Assembly: GCA_029287755.1 (NCBI GenBank)
Contig: JARFQM010000124.1
Location: forward strand, 1-15,926
Length of the DNA: 15,926 nucleotides
Source: Desulfofustis sp.
GTDB taxonomy: Bacteria; Desulfobacterota; Desulfobulbia; Desulfobulbales; Desulfocapsaceae
Direction of reading: 5' to 3'
The translations under genes and the position numbers were made by a program. The notes under the pieces are model-generated. The model saw only the letters and a program-made list of their open reading frames with translations. It was not told the DNA's origin and searched no databases. Below, in pieces: positions 7,956 to 14,931 of this stretch. Numbering within the stretch: position 1 is the first letter of the stretch; every line of letters starts with the position of its first letter.

Positions 7956-9239
7956 TTAGCGGTTTCTCATCCGGGCCATCGACGCGCGCGCCGTTCGATC
8001 CGGCCTGATACTCTTTCTTATTTCCACGGTGAGTTTCCGTTTGCCTTCCACCAGCCAGACCTTCTCCCCCGGCTCGCAGGGCCGGCCGACTCTTACGAAG
8101 CCGCAACTCAGCCCCCGGGCCTGAAACGAATCGGGGCGTCCTTTGGACGTTGGCGTGACGATACTGAAAATGTGCTCGCCGACCCGGCCAATGGCCATGT
8201 CGGTGGTGCAGGTCAGAATTGTGCCGATTGGCGTACCGCGGGCGTCCTGCACTGCACTGGTGCTGCTGATGGTAATTTTCCGAGGATCGTAGCCGGCAAA
8301 CCCGTAGGTATAGTCTCTTTTACCCTGGAGCAGCTGCTCGCCGCCGATGAAGGTTTTAGTCCAGCCGTCACCCTCCTGATCCCAGGGAAGCACAAACGAC
8401 CAGGGCGTATGACCGAACAGCCAGTCCCCGATATCCTGGTGGGACAGCGGCAGCATAGCCCCTGCCCGCAGCGAGTCTCTGGCCGCCAGTCCGCATGGCA
8501 GCAGGCCATACGGTTCACCTGCGCCAAGCAGCGTGTCCCAGAGGTGCAGAATATCGGCTTTCTCAGCAAACAGTTCGAAACCGAACTCGCCGGTGTAGCC
8601 GGTGCGGGACAGGACCACACTGGTCCCGTCCTTGAGGCGGAGCGCGGACGACCCGCCTGGAAAAATGTCGCCTTTAAAGGTGAAATAGCCCATATCGGCC
8701 AGAACCTGCTCCGGATCGTTGAGCAGGGTTTGCAGGATTAGTGCGGAAGCGGGGCCCTGCAGGTCAATTTTACCGAGCTCGTCGGTATAGTCGGTGATTG
8801 TCACCCCTCCTTCAGAGAGTTCTCTGAGATGAGCACTGACAGCCGCACCCATGGAGCTGTTCACCACGATCATATAGCGCTCAGCCCCCAACTGGCCGAT
8901 GATAGCATCGTCGAGCACCGTACCGTCGCGGCGCAGAAACAGGCCATACACGCTGCTGCCTTCGCTCAGCGGTGTGTTATTTTTGCCCCGGCAGTGCAGC
9001 AGATCACGGGTAAAGCTGCGCTGCAGAAGCTCGAAAGCCCCGCGGCCCTCGAGGGTGAGGACTGCCATGTGTGAGGTGTCGAACAATCCCGCCCGGCTGA
9101 TCACCGCCAGATGCTCGGCTTTGGTGCCCGAGGGATACCAGAGCGGCATATCGTAGCCGCCGAATTCGGCCATATTGGCATCATGTGCAAGGTGGGATGA
9201 GTGGAGCGCCGTGGTGTTAAGCTGTTTCGCTTCGGTCAT
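7956..9239 (-). CDS. gcvT: Aminomethyltransferase (glycine cleavage T protein), divergent form
   Basis: It should transfer the methylene group from aminomethyl-lipoyl-GcvH to tetrahydrofolate, releasing ammonia. The N-terminal half is clearly GcvT: FGGYDMPLWYPSGTKAEHLAV, AGLFDTSHM, and VLDDAII with the catalytic-type aspartates. SRTGYTGEFGFELF and GLAARDSLR mark the next blocks. After that it departs from the norm: the LRLEAG glutamate of E. coli GcvT, which contacts folate in solved homologues, corresponds to a glycine (G260), and FIGRE reads FIGGE. It is also long: 427 residues against about 360-375. The extra length is partly an insertion near DIGDWLFGHTPWSFVLPW and partly a basic C-terminal tail (RKSIRPDRTARASMARMRNR). 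ATG 9239 has GAGGTG 5 bases upstream; ATG 9242 is also possible. It overlaps the end of the regulator gene, so the two are probably translationally coupled. Confidence 0.92.
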   Translation of the reverse strand: MTEAKQLNTTALHSSHLAHDANMAEFGGYDMPLWYPSGTKAEHLAVISRAGLFDTSHMAVLTLEGRGAFELLQRSFTRDLLHCRGKNNTPLSEGSSVYGLFLRRDGTVLDDAIIGQLGAERYMIVVNSSMGAAVSAHLRELSEGGVTITDYTDELGKIDLQGPASALILQTLLNDPEQVLADMGYFTFKGDIFPGGSSALRLKDGTSVVLSRTGYTGEFGFELFAEKADILHLWDTLLGAGEPYGLLPCGLAARDSLRAGAMLPLSHQDIGDWLFGHTPWSFVLPWDQEGDGWTKTFIGGEQLLQGKRDYTYGFAGYDPRKITISSTSAVQDARGTPIGTILTCTTDMAIGRVGEHIFSIVTPTSKGRPDSFQARGLSCGFVRVGRPCEPGEKVWLVEGKRKLTVEIRKSIRPDRTARASMARMRNR

Positions 9240-9697
9240 CATCGCACCTCTTCGCCGGATTGAATCTGCAGCGGAACTTTGAGGTTGAAGCTTTTGTACA
9301 CAACAAAGGTTTCAACCGATCTGATATTGGTAACCTTGACCGCCTCCTCGGTGTAGAATTTAAGGATGGTGAAATCCTTTGCAAGCATGACCGTGACGAT
9401 CAAATCGAATCTGCCGGTGACCACGCAGACCGAAATAACACCGCGCAATCTGCTGAATTCTTCTGCCTTTTTTACCAGGTCCATGTCTCTGAGCTGAACG
9501 CCGATCATCACCACCGAATGCTCGGGCAGCGCCTCGGGATCAACCAGGCCGGCAACTTCGAGAATCCCTTTTTGCTTGAGTTTTCTGAAACGGTTCCTCA
9601 CCGTACCCTCGGCAAGACTCAACTTCTCGGCAATGGTTTTGAATGAGGTCCTGCCGTCCCTCAATTCAGTGATAATGGCAATATCTGTGGTGTCCAT
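9239..9697 (-). CDS. Lrp/AsnC-family transcriptional regulator of the glycine cleavage operon
   Basis: The 152-residue protein has an N-terminal winged helix-turn-helix (about 1-50; FKTIAEKLSLAEGTVRNRFRKLKQKGIL) and a C-terminal ligand-sensing RAM domain (about 60-140; VMIGVQLR, GRFDLIVTVM, NIRSVETFVVYKSF). Lrp/AsnC proteins bind DNA as dimers or octamers and respond to amino acids. As the first gene of the glycine cleavage operon this one most likely senses glycine or a related amino acid and regulates the operon and itself; that is inference. The frame extends 12 codons upstream to an ATG at 9733, but that ATG lies between the -35 and -10 boxes of the promoter. ATG 9697 with AGAGG just upstream is therefore the start. 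Its stop overlaps the gcvT start. Confidence 0.9.
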   Translation of the reverse strand: MDTTDIAIITELRDGRTSFKTIAEKLSLAEGTVRNRFRKLKQKGILEVAGLVDPEALPEHSVVMIGVQLRDMDLVKKAEEFSRLRGVISVCVVTGRFDLIVTVMLAKDFTILKFYTEEAVKVTNIRSVETFVVYKSFNLKVPLQIQSGEEVR

Positions 9698-9723
9698 GGC
9701 AGCCTCTCGCGGTAATTTTGTAA

Positions 9724-9752
9724 ATTTTACCATCCAATGCTTATTCTGTCAA
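9724..9752 (-). promoter_or_regulatory. Sigma-70 promoter of the lrp-gcvTHPAPB-lipBA operon
   Basis: Read on the minus strand, a perfect TTGACA (9752-9747) is followed after exactly 17 bases by TAAAAT (9729-9724), 5 of 6 to consensus. Transcription would begin near 9717-9718, giving a leader of about 20 bases before ATG 9697. It is the only strong promoter seen ahead of this operon. Confidence 0.75.
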
Positions 9753-9767
9753 ATTTATGTGTTATTA

Positions 9768-9796
9768 ATATCGATATCGTTAATTCGGGCGAATTA
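9768..9796. promoter_or_regulatory. Palindromes behind the gcv promoter, candidate Lrp-type sites
   Basis: Two inverted repeats lie just upstream of the -35 box: ATATCGATAT (9768-9777, perfect) and TAATTCG-GG-CGAATTA (9781-9796, 7-base arms). AT-rich imperfect palindromes spaced along one face of the helix are typical of Lrp/AsnC sites, and the position suits activation or autoregulation. Assignment to this regulator is inference. Confidence 0.4.
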
Positions 9797-10035
9797 TTTG
9801 AACGGTTGTGACATTACTGTGCCTTCACCATGAGCAGGCATACCTGCCGCGTCCTGTTCGCCCTCCCGCACTAATCCATCAGGGACGTCCCTGGGCAGTT
9901 CCCCACTTCACATCCGCTGCCTGGGATGGTAGTTTAGCCAGACGTTACCCTGGAAATACCCAGCTCTGCCAGGACCGCTGCCCCGCGCAGCGCCATTGCT
10001 CGGTGGTGCTCAATGAGAGGTGGGAGAATAGCCGT
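9797..10035 (+). other. GC-rich intergenic stretch, possible structured leader of the HEAT-like gene
   Basis: About 240 bases without a convincing gene. It contains a perfect 14-base palindrome, CAGGGACGTCCCTG (9880-9893), a GGTA...TACC pairing (9927-9930 with 9945-9948), CTGGG/CCCAG repeats and a GCTGC...GCAGC hairpin near 9978-9992. The reading frame open through it gives an unconvincing peptide rich in Pro, Arg, His and Trp. No known riboswitch class fits. It may be a structured 5' leader or hold a small RNA; the sequence alone does not decide. Confidence 0.4.
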
Positions 10036-10425
10036 ATGAAGGAAGTAAGCGATGGTGAGCTGTGCAAAGTAATCAAGGACTTTTTGGAGATGGGCCATGT
10101 GGATAACATCGTCGCCATGTTCGACCGGGATTGCCGCTACTTTCATTGGACAGGCGATATTTTAGATGACGAGCGATTTGCGGTACGCCTGGGCGTGTCG
10201 GTGCTGTTCGAAGAATTGCTGGCCCGGGGCAACAGTTCGATGCATCTCGCCGTGCCTTCGCTCGCTGCTCTTTTGTCTTCGGAAAACCCGCTTGTGCGTG
10301 GCGAAGCGCTGAGTGTGCTGGCGATCATCAATGATCCGGGTCTGGGGGCCCAGGCGTTGGCAATGCTCGACGATAGTGATCCCCAGGTGCGGGAAATAGC
10401 AGAAGACATTGTCAAGTCGCTGTGA
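10036..10425 (+). CDS. Small HEAT-repeat-like protein
   Basis: The 129-residue soluble protein appears all-helical. Its C-terminal half has paired helices of the HEAT/PBS-lyase type: HLAVPSLAALLSSENPLVRGEALSVLAIINDPG (about 73-105), then AQALAMLDDSDPQVREIAEDIVKS (about 107-128). The proline, arginine and alanine placement is typical of such repeats. The N-terminal half (MKEVSDGELCKVIKDFLEMGHVDNIVAMF) is helical but not assignable. HEAT proteins usually act as protein-binding scaffolds, and no specific partner can be named. The start at 10036 was chosen because the purine-rich GAGAGGTGGGAG lies shortly upstream; the open frame reaching back to 9808 looks non-coding. It is divergent from the gcv operon and converges on xylB with a 33-base gap that has no evident terminator. 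Confidence 0.8.
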   Translation: MKEVSDGELCKVIKDFLEMGHVDNIVAMFDRDCRYFHWTGDILDDERFAVRLGVSVLFEELLARGNSSMHLAVPSLAALLSSENPLVRGEALSVLAIINDPGLGAQALAMLDDSDPQVREIAEDIVKSL

Positions 10426-10458
10426 GAGCAGGGCCAGACAACATCAGACTTACCCAGC

Positions 10459-11970
10459 TCACGCACCATTCAGTACTCTGAGTGTGCGGTCGTAGCTCAG
10501 GTAGGTCGCATACAGGTCGTCATACCGGGCGACGGAATCTCGGTCGGGAGCGCACCTGGTCTGCTCGTCAAGGGAGACAAATCGGGAAGTGATTTCCTCC
10601 AGGGAGGTCTGCCTGCCCGCCGCCTGTTCAGCACACCACAAGGCCTGCAGCGCACCGCCAACCGCCCCGGCTTCCTGCTGCTGGACACAGACTACCTCAC
10701 AATTGAAACTATCCGCCACCAGCTGCCGCCAGAGCGGGCTCTTGGCGCCGCCCCCCGTCAACCTGATTTCCCGTGGTTCGATGCCATTCCTGCGGAGTAT
10801 CTCAAGCCCGTATCTGAGTCCGAAGGTCGCCCCCTCCATTGCTGCTCGGCAGAAATTCTGCGGGTTCATGTTCAGAGTGGTCATTCCCCCCAGGTGAGCC
10901 GTGGCTTCGGGGAGCGACGGAGTTCTTTCGCCGTTGAAATAAGGAAGCAGAATCAGCCCTTCGGCACCGGGCGGGGCCGCTGCCGCCATATGGTTCATCG
11001 TCTCCAGGTCGAGCCCCAAGAGGGCGCGCATGAGTTCCGTTGCCACCGTCACGTTCATGGTGCAGACGAGCGGCAGCCAGCCGCCGCTGGAGGAGCAGAA
11101 AGAGGCAAGTTCGCCGCTGTCATCCACCACCGGTCGATCGGCATAGGCGTAGATCGTCCCCGAGGTACCGAGGCTGGCGGTAACCACCCCGGGAACCACA
11201 TTACCGGTGCCGATGGCGGCCATCATATTGTCGCCTCCACCGGCAGAAACAAGCACCGTGCTCGACAGGCCGAACCGCTCTGCAATCTCCGGCCGCAGAC
11301 GGCCTGCCGGTTCATCGGCGGCCACCAGCGCGGGAAGGCAGTCGCGCAATTTTCCAGAGGGATCAATGGCGCTGAGCAAACGCTCAGACCAGCAGCGATT
11401 AACCACGTCGAAGTAGGCGGTTCCTGACGCGTCGCCGAACTCGGACACCCGCTCCCCGGTCAGCCAGTAGTTGAGATAGTCATGCGGAAGCAGGACCGTC
11501 GCCAGCCGATCATATGCTTCGGGCTCTGTATCCCTGAGCCAGAGGACCTTGGAAGCGGTGAAACCGGCAGCCACTTGGTTGCCGATGGCCTCCAGAACGG
11601 CCTGCTCTCCACCCGCCCTGGCGGTGATGACGTTACATTGCCGGGAGGTCTCCGTATCGCACCAGAGTTTAGCCGGCCTGATCACGTCCCCCTGGTCATC
11701 AAGCGCAACCATGCCGTGCTGCTGCCCGGAGACGCCTATGGCCCGTACCTCCGCAGCTCGGACCAAAGGTGAGGCGAGCAGATCCGAGAGCACCTTCTCA
11801 CCAGCCGCAAGCCAGGTTTCCGGGTGCTGTTCCCGGCCTCCCCGCTCGTTTTCAATGAGTCCGTAGCTGTGGTAACTCTCTGCCAGCAGGCTGCCCGATC
11901 GGCCACTCAAGATCACCCCTTTGGTGCCCTGGGTGCCGCTGTCGATCCCGATATACAAATGGTCTGCCAT
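10459..11970 (-). CDS. xylB: Xylulokinase
   Basis: An FGGY-family sugar kinase that phosphorylates D-xylulose to xylulose 5-phosphate with ATP. The 503 residues begin with the phosphate-binding GIDSGTQGTKGVIL; GQQHGMVALD follows near 82, then GGGDNMMAAIGTG with catalytic aspartate D247. TASLGTSGTIYAY and the adenosine-site LTGGGAKSPLWRQLVADSF complete the set. The xylA neighbour and the GQQHG motif favour xylulokinase over glycerol or gluconate kinase. It is slightly longer than E. coli XylB (484). ATG 11970 is the first start, because an in-frame TAA lies 3 codons upstream. Its ribosome site is weak (GAAG next to the ATG). It is the last gene of xylR-xylA-xylB and is separated from xylA by a MITE-like insertion, which may reduce its expression. 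Confidence 0.94.
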   Translation of the reverse strand: MADHLYIGIDSGTQGTKGVILSGRSGSLLAESYHSYGLIENERGGREQHPETWLAAGEKVLSDLLASPLVRAAEVRAIGVSGQQHGMVALDDQGDVIRPAKLWCDTETSRQCNVITARAGGEQAVLEAIGNQVAAGFTASKVLWLRDTEPEAYDRLATVLLPHDYLNYWLTGERVSEFGDASGTAYFDVVNRCWSERLLSAIDPSGKLRDCLPALVAADEPAGRLRPEIAERFGLSSTVLVSAGGGDNMMAAIGTGNVVPGVVTASLGTSGTIYAYADRPVVDDSGELASFCSSSGGWLPLVCTMNVTVATELMRALLGLDLETMNHMAAAAPPGAEGLILLPYFNGERTPSLPEATAHLGGMTTLNMNPQNFCRAAMEGATFGLRYGLEILRRNGIEPREIRLTGGGAKSPLWRQLVADSFNCEVVCVQQQEAGAVGGALQALWCAEQAAGRQTSLEEITSRFVSLDEQTRCAPDRDSVARYDDLYATYLSYDRTLRVLNGA

Positions 11971-11993
11971 CTTCGTTTACCGTTTGATCTGGT

Positions 11994-12143
11994 GGTTGAG
12001 CCTTTTGCAAAACTAAGATTTTCGTTCAAAATCAAACCATGCGAGAAATTTTACCACAGGCATATGATTGATATTCCGAGGATAAAATTTTTGAGCATAA
12101 CGCAGAGTTTGGGCGAAAAGATCGTTTTGCAAATGGCTCGGTT
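11994..12143. mobile_element. MITE-like palindromic element between xylA and xylB (142 bases plus GGTT duplication)
   Basis: The ends are inverted repeats of 16 bases with 15 matches: GAGCCTTTTGCAAAAC at 11998-12013, and the reverse complement of GAGCCATTTGCAAAAC at 12124-12139. GGTT occurs directly outside both ends (11994-11997 and 12140-12143), as a target-site duplication would. Pairing continues inward with gaps (TTTTCG, CAAA, ATGC, AAATTTTA), so nearly the whole 142 bases is one imperfect hairpin. It encodes nothing. Removing it with one GGTT leaves a 30-base xylA-xylB gap, normal for an operon. A short, non-coding, palindromic unit with terminal repeats and a duplication is what a miniature inverted-repeat transposable element looks like. 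The parent transposase family is not identified. Confidence 0.65.
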
Positions 12144-12146
12144 GTA

Positions 12147-13454
12147 TCAGATAAAGTTGTTGATCAGGTTTTCGAGATATTCCTGCCTGCCGCTTACCAC
12201 CTCGGGTTCACCATGTGCCCTGATAAACCGTTCGCATTCATCGAGACTGGAATTACCGGCCAGGGCCGCAGCCCCCGCCCCGTCCCAGGAGCTGTAGCGC
12301 AGTTTTTTGAAGTCTTCCAGAAAGCCGTCCTCGATAATCGCCGAGGCCACTATCAGGCCGCGGGCAAAGGCGTCCATTCCACCGATGTGAGCGTGAAAAA
12401 GATCGACCGGCTCAAATGATCCCCGCCGCACCTTGGCATCGAAATTCATCCCCCCTGATCCGAGCCCGCCCGCACCAAGCACCTCGAGCATGGCGTACAC
12501 CGTCGCATAGAGGTCGGTGGGAAATTGATCGGTATCCCAGCCCAGGAGCAGATCTCCCCGATTGACGTCCATGCTGCCAAGTTTCCCGGCTGCCGCGGCG
12601 ACTGCCAGTTCGTGTTCAAAGGTATGGCCGGCAAGGGTGGCGTGGTTGGCCTCGATATTAAGCTTGAAGTGGTCGATCAACCCGTGGCTGCGCAGGAAAT
12701 TCAGTATAGTAGCGCTGTCGAAATCATACTGATGCTTGGTGGGCTCCTTCGGTTTCGGCTCTATCAGGAACTGACCGGTGAAGCCAATCCGCTCGGCATA
12801 CTCCACGCACATTCTGAAAAAGGCGGCCATTTGCTCCTGCTCCTGTTTCAGCCTGGTATTCAGCAGGGTCTCATATCCTTCCCGACCACCCCAGAACACA
12901 TAGTTCTCTCCCCCCAACTCCTTGGTGGCGTCAAGCGCCTGCTTGACCTGGGCCGCCGCGTAGGCAAACACGTGATAGTCGGGATTGGTCCCGGCCCCGT
13001 GCACATAGCGGGGATGGGAGAACAGATTTGCAGTACCCCAGAGCAACTTGATGCCGGTGGACTCCTGCAACATTTTGGCATGGTCCACCATAATCTCCAG
13101 GTTCTTGCACGACTCACCAAAACTGTCCCCTTCCGGGGCGAGGTCGCGATCGTGAAAACAATAATAGTCGACCCCCAGCTTCGAAATGAATTCAAAGGCC
13201 GCATCGCAGGTGGCCCTGGCCCGGTCCAGCGGCGCGCTGAAGTCATTCCAGAGGCGATCCATGGTAGCCTCGCCAAAGGGGTCGGCCCCCTGATTTTTCA
13301 TGGTGTGCCAATAGGCGACCGCAAAGCGGAGGTGATCCGCCATCGATGTGGAGGCCACCAGCCGGTCTTTTTCATACCACTTAAACGATAAGGGATTGTC
13401 GGAATCCCGACCCTCGAAAGTTACCTGCTCAACTTCGGGAAAATATGTGGTCAC
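12147..13454 (-). CDS. xylA: Xylose isomerase
   Basis: Converts D-xylose to D-xylulose in the cytoplasm with two divalent metal ions. It is a class II enzyme by length (435 residues; E. coli XylA has 440). The catalytic His is H101 with D104 in [11 protein letters not shown]. Metal and substrate residues follow in [32 protein letters not shown], the [19 protein letters not shown] loop and [19 protein letters not shown] is the family signature. The start is GTG 13454, not ATG, supported by a perfect AAGGAGG 7 bases upstream. It lies 35 bases after xylR and before xylB; the MITE-like element begins 7 bases beyond its stop. Confidence 0.97.
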   Translation of the reverse strand: MTTYFPEVEQVTFEGRDSDNPLSFKWYEKDRLVASTSMADHLRFAVAYWHTMKNQGADPFGEATMDRLWNDFSAPLDRARATCDAAFEFISKLGVDYYCFHDRDLAPEGDSFGESCKNLEIMVDHAKMLQESTGIKLLWGTANLFSHPRYVHGAGTNPDYHVFAYAAAQVKQALDATKELGGENYVFWGGREGYETLLNTRLKQEQEQMAAFFRMCVEYAERIGFTGQFLIEPKPKEPTKHQYDFDSATILNFLRSHGLIDHFKLNIEANHATLAGHTFEHELAVAAAAGKLGSMDVNRGDLLLGWDTDQFPTDLYATVYAMLEVLGAGGLGSGGMNFDAKVRRGSFEPVDLFHAHIGGMDAFARGLIVASAIIEDGFLEDFKKLRYSSWDGAGAAALAGNSSLDECERFIRAHGEPEVVSGRQEYLENLINNFI

Positions 13455-13461
13455 GTCGTAT

Positions 13462-13468
13462 CCTCCTT
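13462..13468 (-). promoter_or_regulatory. Consensus ribosome binding site of xylA
   Basis: AAGGAGG on the minus strand, 7 bases before GTG 13454. It fixes the non-ATG start and is the strongest ribosome site in the window. It suggests XylA is made in greater amounts than XylR or XylB, whose ribosome sites are weak. Confidence 0.85.
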
Positions 13469-13489
13469 AGATAAAAAACGACAAGGTGG

Positions 13490-14698
13490 TCACCCGTTTC
13501 TCTGAATCTTGTCCAGGGGCGATTTGTAGATCTCATTAAGGACAAACCCTGCCGCTCCCTGGGCCCAATCATGGTCATTCCAATCCTGGATCAACACCTG
13601 GGTGGCCTTCGCCTGTTCATGGTTAAGATACTTACCCAGCAGCCGGTGCATCGGAACAAATACCAGGTCGCCTGCCCGCACCCCCTCACCGGTAATGATC
13701 ACCCGCTCAGGGTTAAAGATCTGAATCAGTCCCGCCACCCCACGGGCCAGAAATTCTCCACTCTGATGGAATATTTTGCGCAGTTGCCGGTCTCCATCCC
13801 GTGCCAGACGGGTTACTTCCTCGATGGTCAGCATCTCCAGATCCGGACCATTTTTTCTCCCTTGCAGCGCTTTTCTGGACTGTTGCAGAATCCCGGAATC
13901 GGCCGAGTAAGCTTCAAAACAGCCGAATTTCCCACACCGGCAGGGTTCGCCATCGGGGACAATGACCATGTGACCAAACTCAGCCGCTATTCCCGTTGCT
14001 CCCTGATAGAGTTTACCGTCAACCACGATGCCCATGCCAATCCCCTCCTCGATGGTCACCACCAGGAAGTTACGCACTCCTTTACCGAGCCCGAACCATT
14101 GCGACGCCACGGTGAATGCATTGGCATCGTTTTCCAGGTACACATCCATGCCCAGTCGCTGAGCGAGCAAGGCACGTATGTCTGAGGAACCATTCTGGAT
14201 TGGTGTCCAAAAGCAGGTGCCGCTGGCGGAATCGACAAAACCGGGTAAGGCCAGGCCGCAGCCGCAGAGATCTTTGAGCTTCAGCTTCGCCTTCTCCAGG
14301 CAGTGCAGGATTCCATCCTCGGCAACATCCGCCAACATGGCCGCGGACCGTTCACCGACCCTGAGCGGCACCGAGAGGGTGGATTTAACCTGACCGACAA
14401 AATCCACCACGGCAAAACTCAAACGAAACGCCGCTATTTTAATCCCCACCGCATAGGCCGCCTCAGGGTTCAGCATGAGCATGATACGGCGCCTTCCACG
14501 GCTGGAAGATGAAGCGGCCCTATCCTCGCGAATCAGTCCCCGCTCTATCAGCAAGGCGGTGATATTGGTCACCGACGCCCGGCTCTGGCCAGTTTTCTCG
14601 GCAATCTCAACCCGTGAGATCAACCCCGCTTCCCGAATACTGTTCAGGATATTGGAGAGGTTCAGTTCACGGGTGAAATCACGATTGGCAGCTTTCAT
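13490..14698 (-). CDS. xylR: ROK-family xylose-responsive repressor
   Basis: The protein has an N-terminal winged helix-turn-helix (ILNSIREAGLISRVEIAEKTGQSRASVTNITALLIERGLI) and a ROK sugar-binding domain. The ROK zinc site is intact: EFGHMVIVPDGEPCRCGKFGC, one His and three Cys, followed by FEAYSAD. The PGFVD and ENDANAFTVA motifs line the sugar pocket. The phosphate-binding DIGGT of ROK kinases is not conserved (GIKIAAFRLSFAVVD), so it is a regulator and not a kinase. Adjacent xylA, xylB and xylF make D-xylose the likely inducer; in Bacillus-type XylR of this family sugar binding releases DNA. I prefer ATG 14698 (MKAANRDFTREL); a GTG seven codons upstream (14719) is in frame but has no ribosome site. 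It is probably autoregulated through the inverted repeat at 14788-14810. Confidence 0.9.
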   Translation of the reverse strand: MKAANRDFTRELNLSNILNSIREAGLISRVEIAEKTGQSRASVTNITALLIERGLIREDRAASSSSRGRRRIMLMLNPEAAYAVGIKIAAFRLSFAVVDFVGQVKSTLSVPLRVGERSAAMLADVAEDGILHCLEKAKLKLKDLCGCGLALPGFVDSASGTCFWTPIQNGSSDIRALLAQRLGMDVYLENDANAFTVASQWFGLGKGVRNFLVVTIEEGIGMGIVVDGKLYQGATGIAAEFGHMVIVPDGEPCRCGKFGCFEAYSADSGILQQSRKALQGRKNGPDLEMLTIEEVTRLARDGDRQLRKIFHQSGEFLARGVAGLIQIFNPERVIITGEGVRAGDLVFVPMHRLLGKYLNHEQAKATQVLIQDWNDHDWAQGAAGFVLNEIYKSPLDKIQRNG

Positions 14699-14787
14699 GG
14701 ATCCGGCTCTTTGGTTCACTCAATAAACATAAAAACATCAAGAAAACCCACTCCGAGATAAAAGGATATCCTGGCGATAAAAATTTA

Positions 14788-14810
14788 GTAACATTATTTC
14801 ATAACGTTAC
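14788..14810. promoter_or_regulatory. Candidate XylR (ROK) operator
   Basis: Inverted repeat with 10-base arms GTAACATTAT and ATAACGTTAC (9 of 10 pair) around a 3-base spacer, 23 bases in all. Size and symmetry suit a ROK dimer, whose known operators are palindromes of roughly this length. It lies 90 bases before xylR ATG 14698 and covers the candidate -10 box of xylR. That position fits repression of the xylR-xylA-xylB transcript in the absence of xylose. Confidence 0.6.
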
Positions 14811-14828
14811 GAGCATCAAAGGTGTCAA
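14798..14828 (-). promoter_or_regulatory. Candidate xylR-xylA-xylB promoter
   Basis: On the minus strand a perfect TTGACA (14828-14823) is followed after 19 bases by TATGAA (14803-14798), 4 of 6 to consensus. The long spacer makes it imperfect, as expected for a regulated promoter. The -10 box lies inside the inverted repeat proposed as XylR operator. The leader to ATG 14698 would be about 90 bases. Confidence 0.4.
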
Positions 14829-14917
14829 TGCCGACCCCCACAATGGTTCTGATTGTTTTTTAGTAACAAGGAAAAATGGCGAAATCAAGAGAAGAACATC
14901 ACCACCGCAATATTATT

Positions 14918-14931
14918 TATTATCGATAATA
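14918..14931. repeat. Perfect 14-base palindrome upstream of xylF
   Basis: TATTATCGATAATA reads the same on both strands. It lies 308 bases before the xylF start and differs in sequence from the proposed XylR operator. It may be a binding site for another dimeric regulator; no regulator can be named from sequence. Confidence 0.4.

Noticed and set aside
9698..9840. Glycine riboswitch ahead of the gcv operon
   Set aside because: The predicted leader is only about 20 bases and neither strand has the tandem glycine aptamer core motifs.
9925..9949. Sequence GGTAGTTTAGCCAGACGTTACC resembling the 3' part of a c-di-GMP (GEMM) riboswitch
   Set aside because: The conserved ACGCAAAG-type 5' elements are absent upstream, and spacing and tetraloop parts do not fit.
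9918..9990. tRNA-like stretch (GGTAGTTTAGCC)
   Set aside because: There is no T-arm TTCRA motif, no anticodon stem and no acceptor pairing at a suitable distance.
9808..10035. Upstream extension of the HEAT-like gene to an ATG at 9808
   Set aside because: The added 76 residues are rich in Pro, Arg, His and Trp and unlike the helical protein; the ribosome site is next to 10036.
13571..14185. 204-codon open frame on the plus strand
   Set aside because: Shadow of xylR, which has an intact ROK zinc motif on the other strand.
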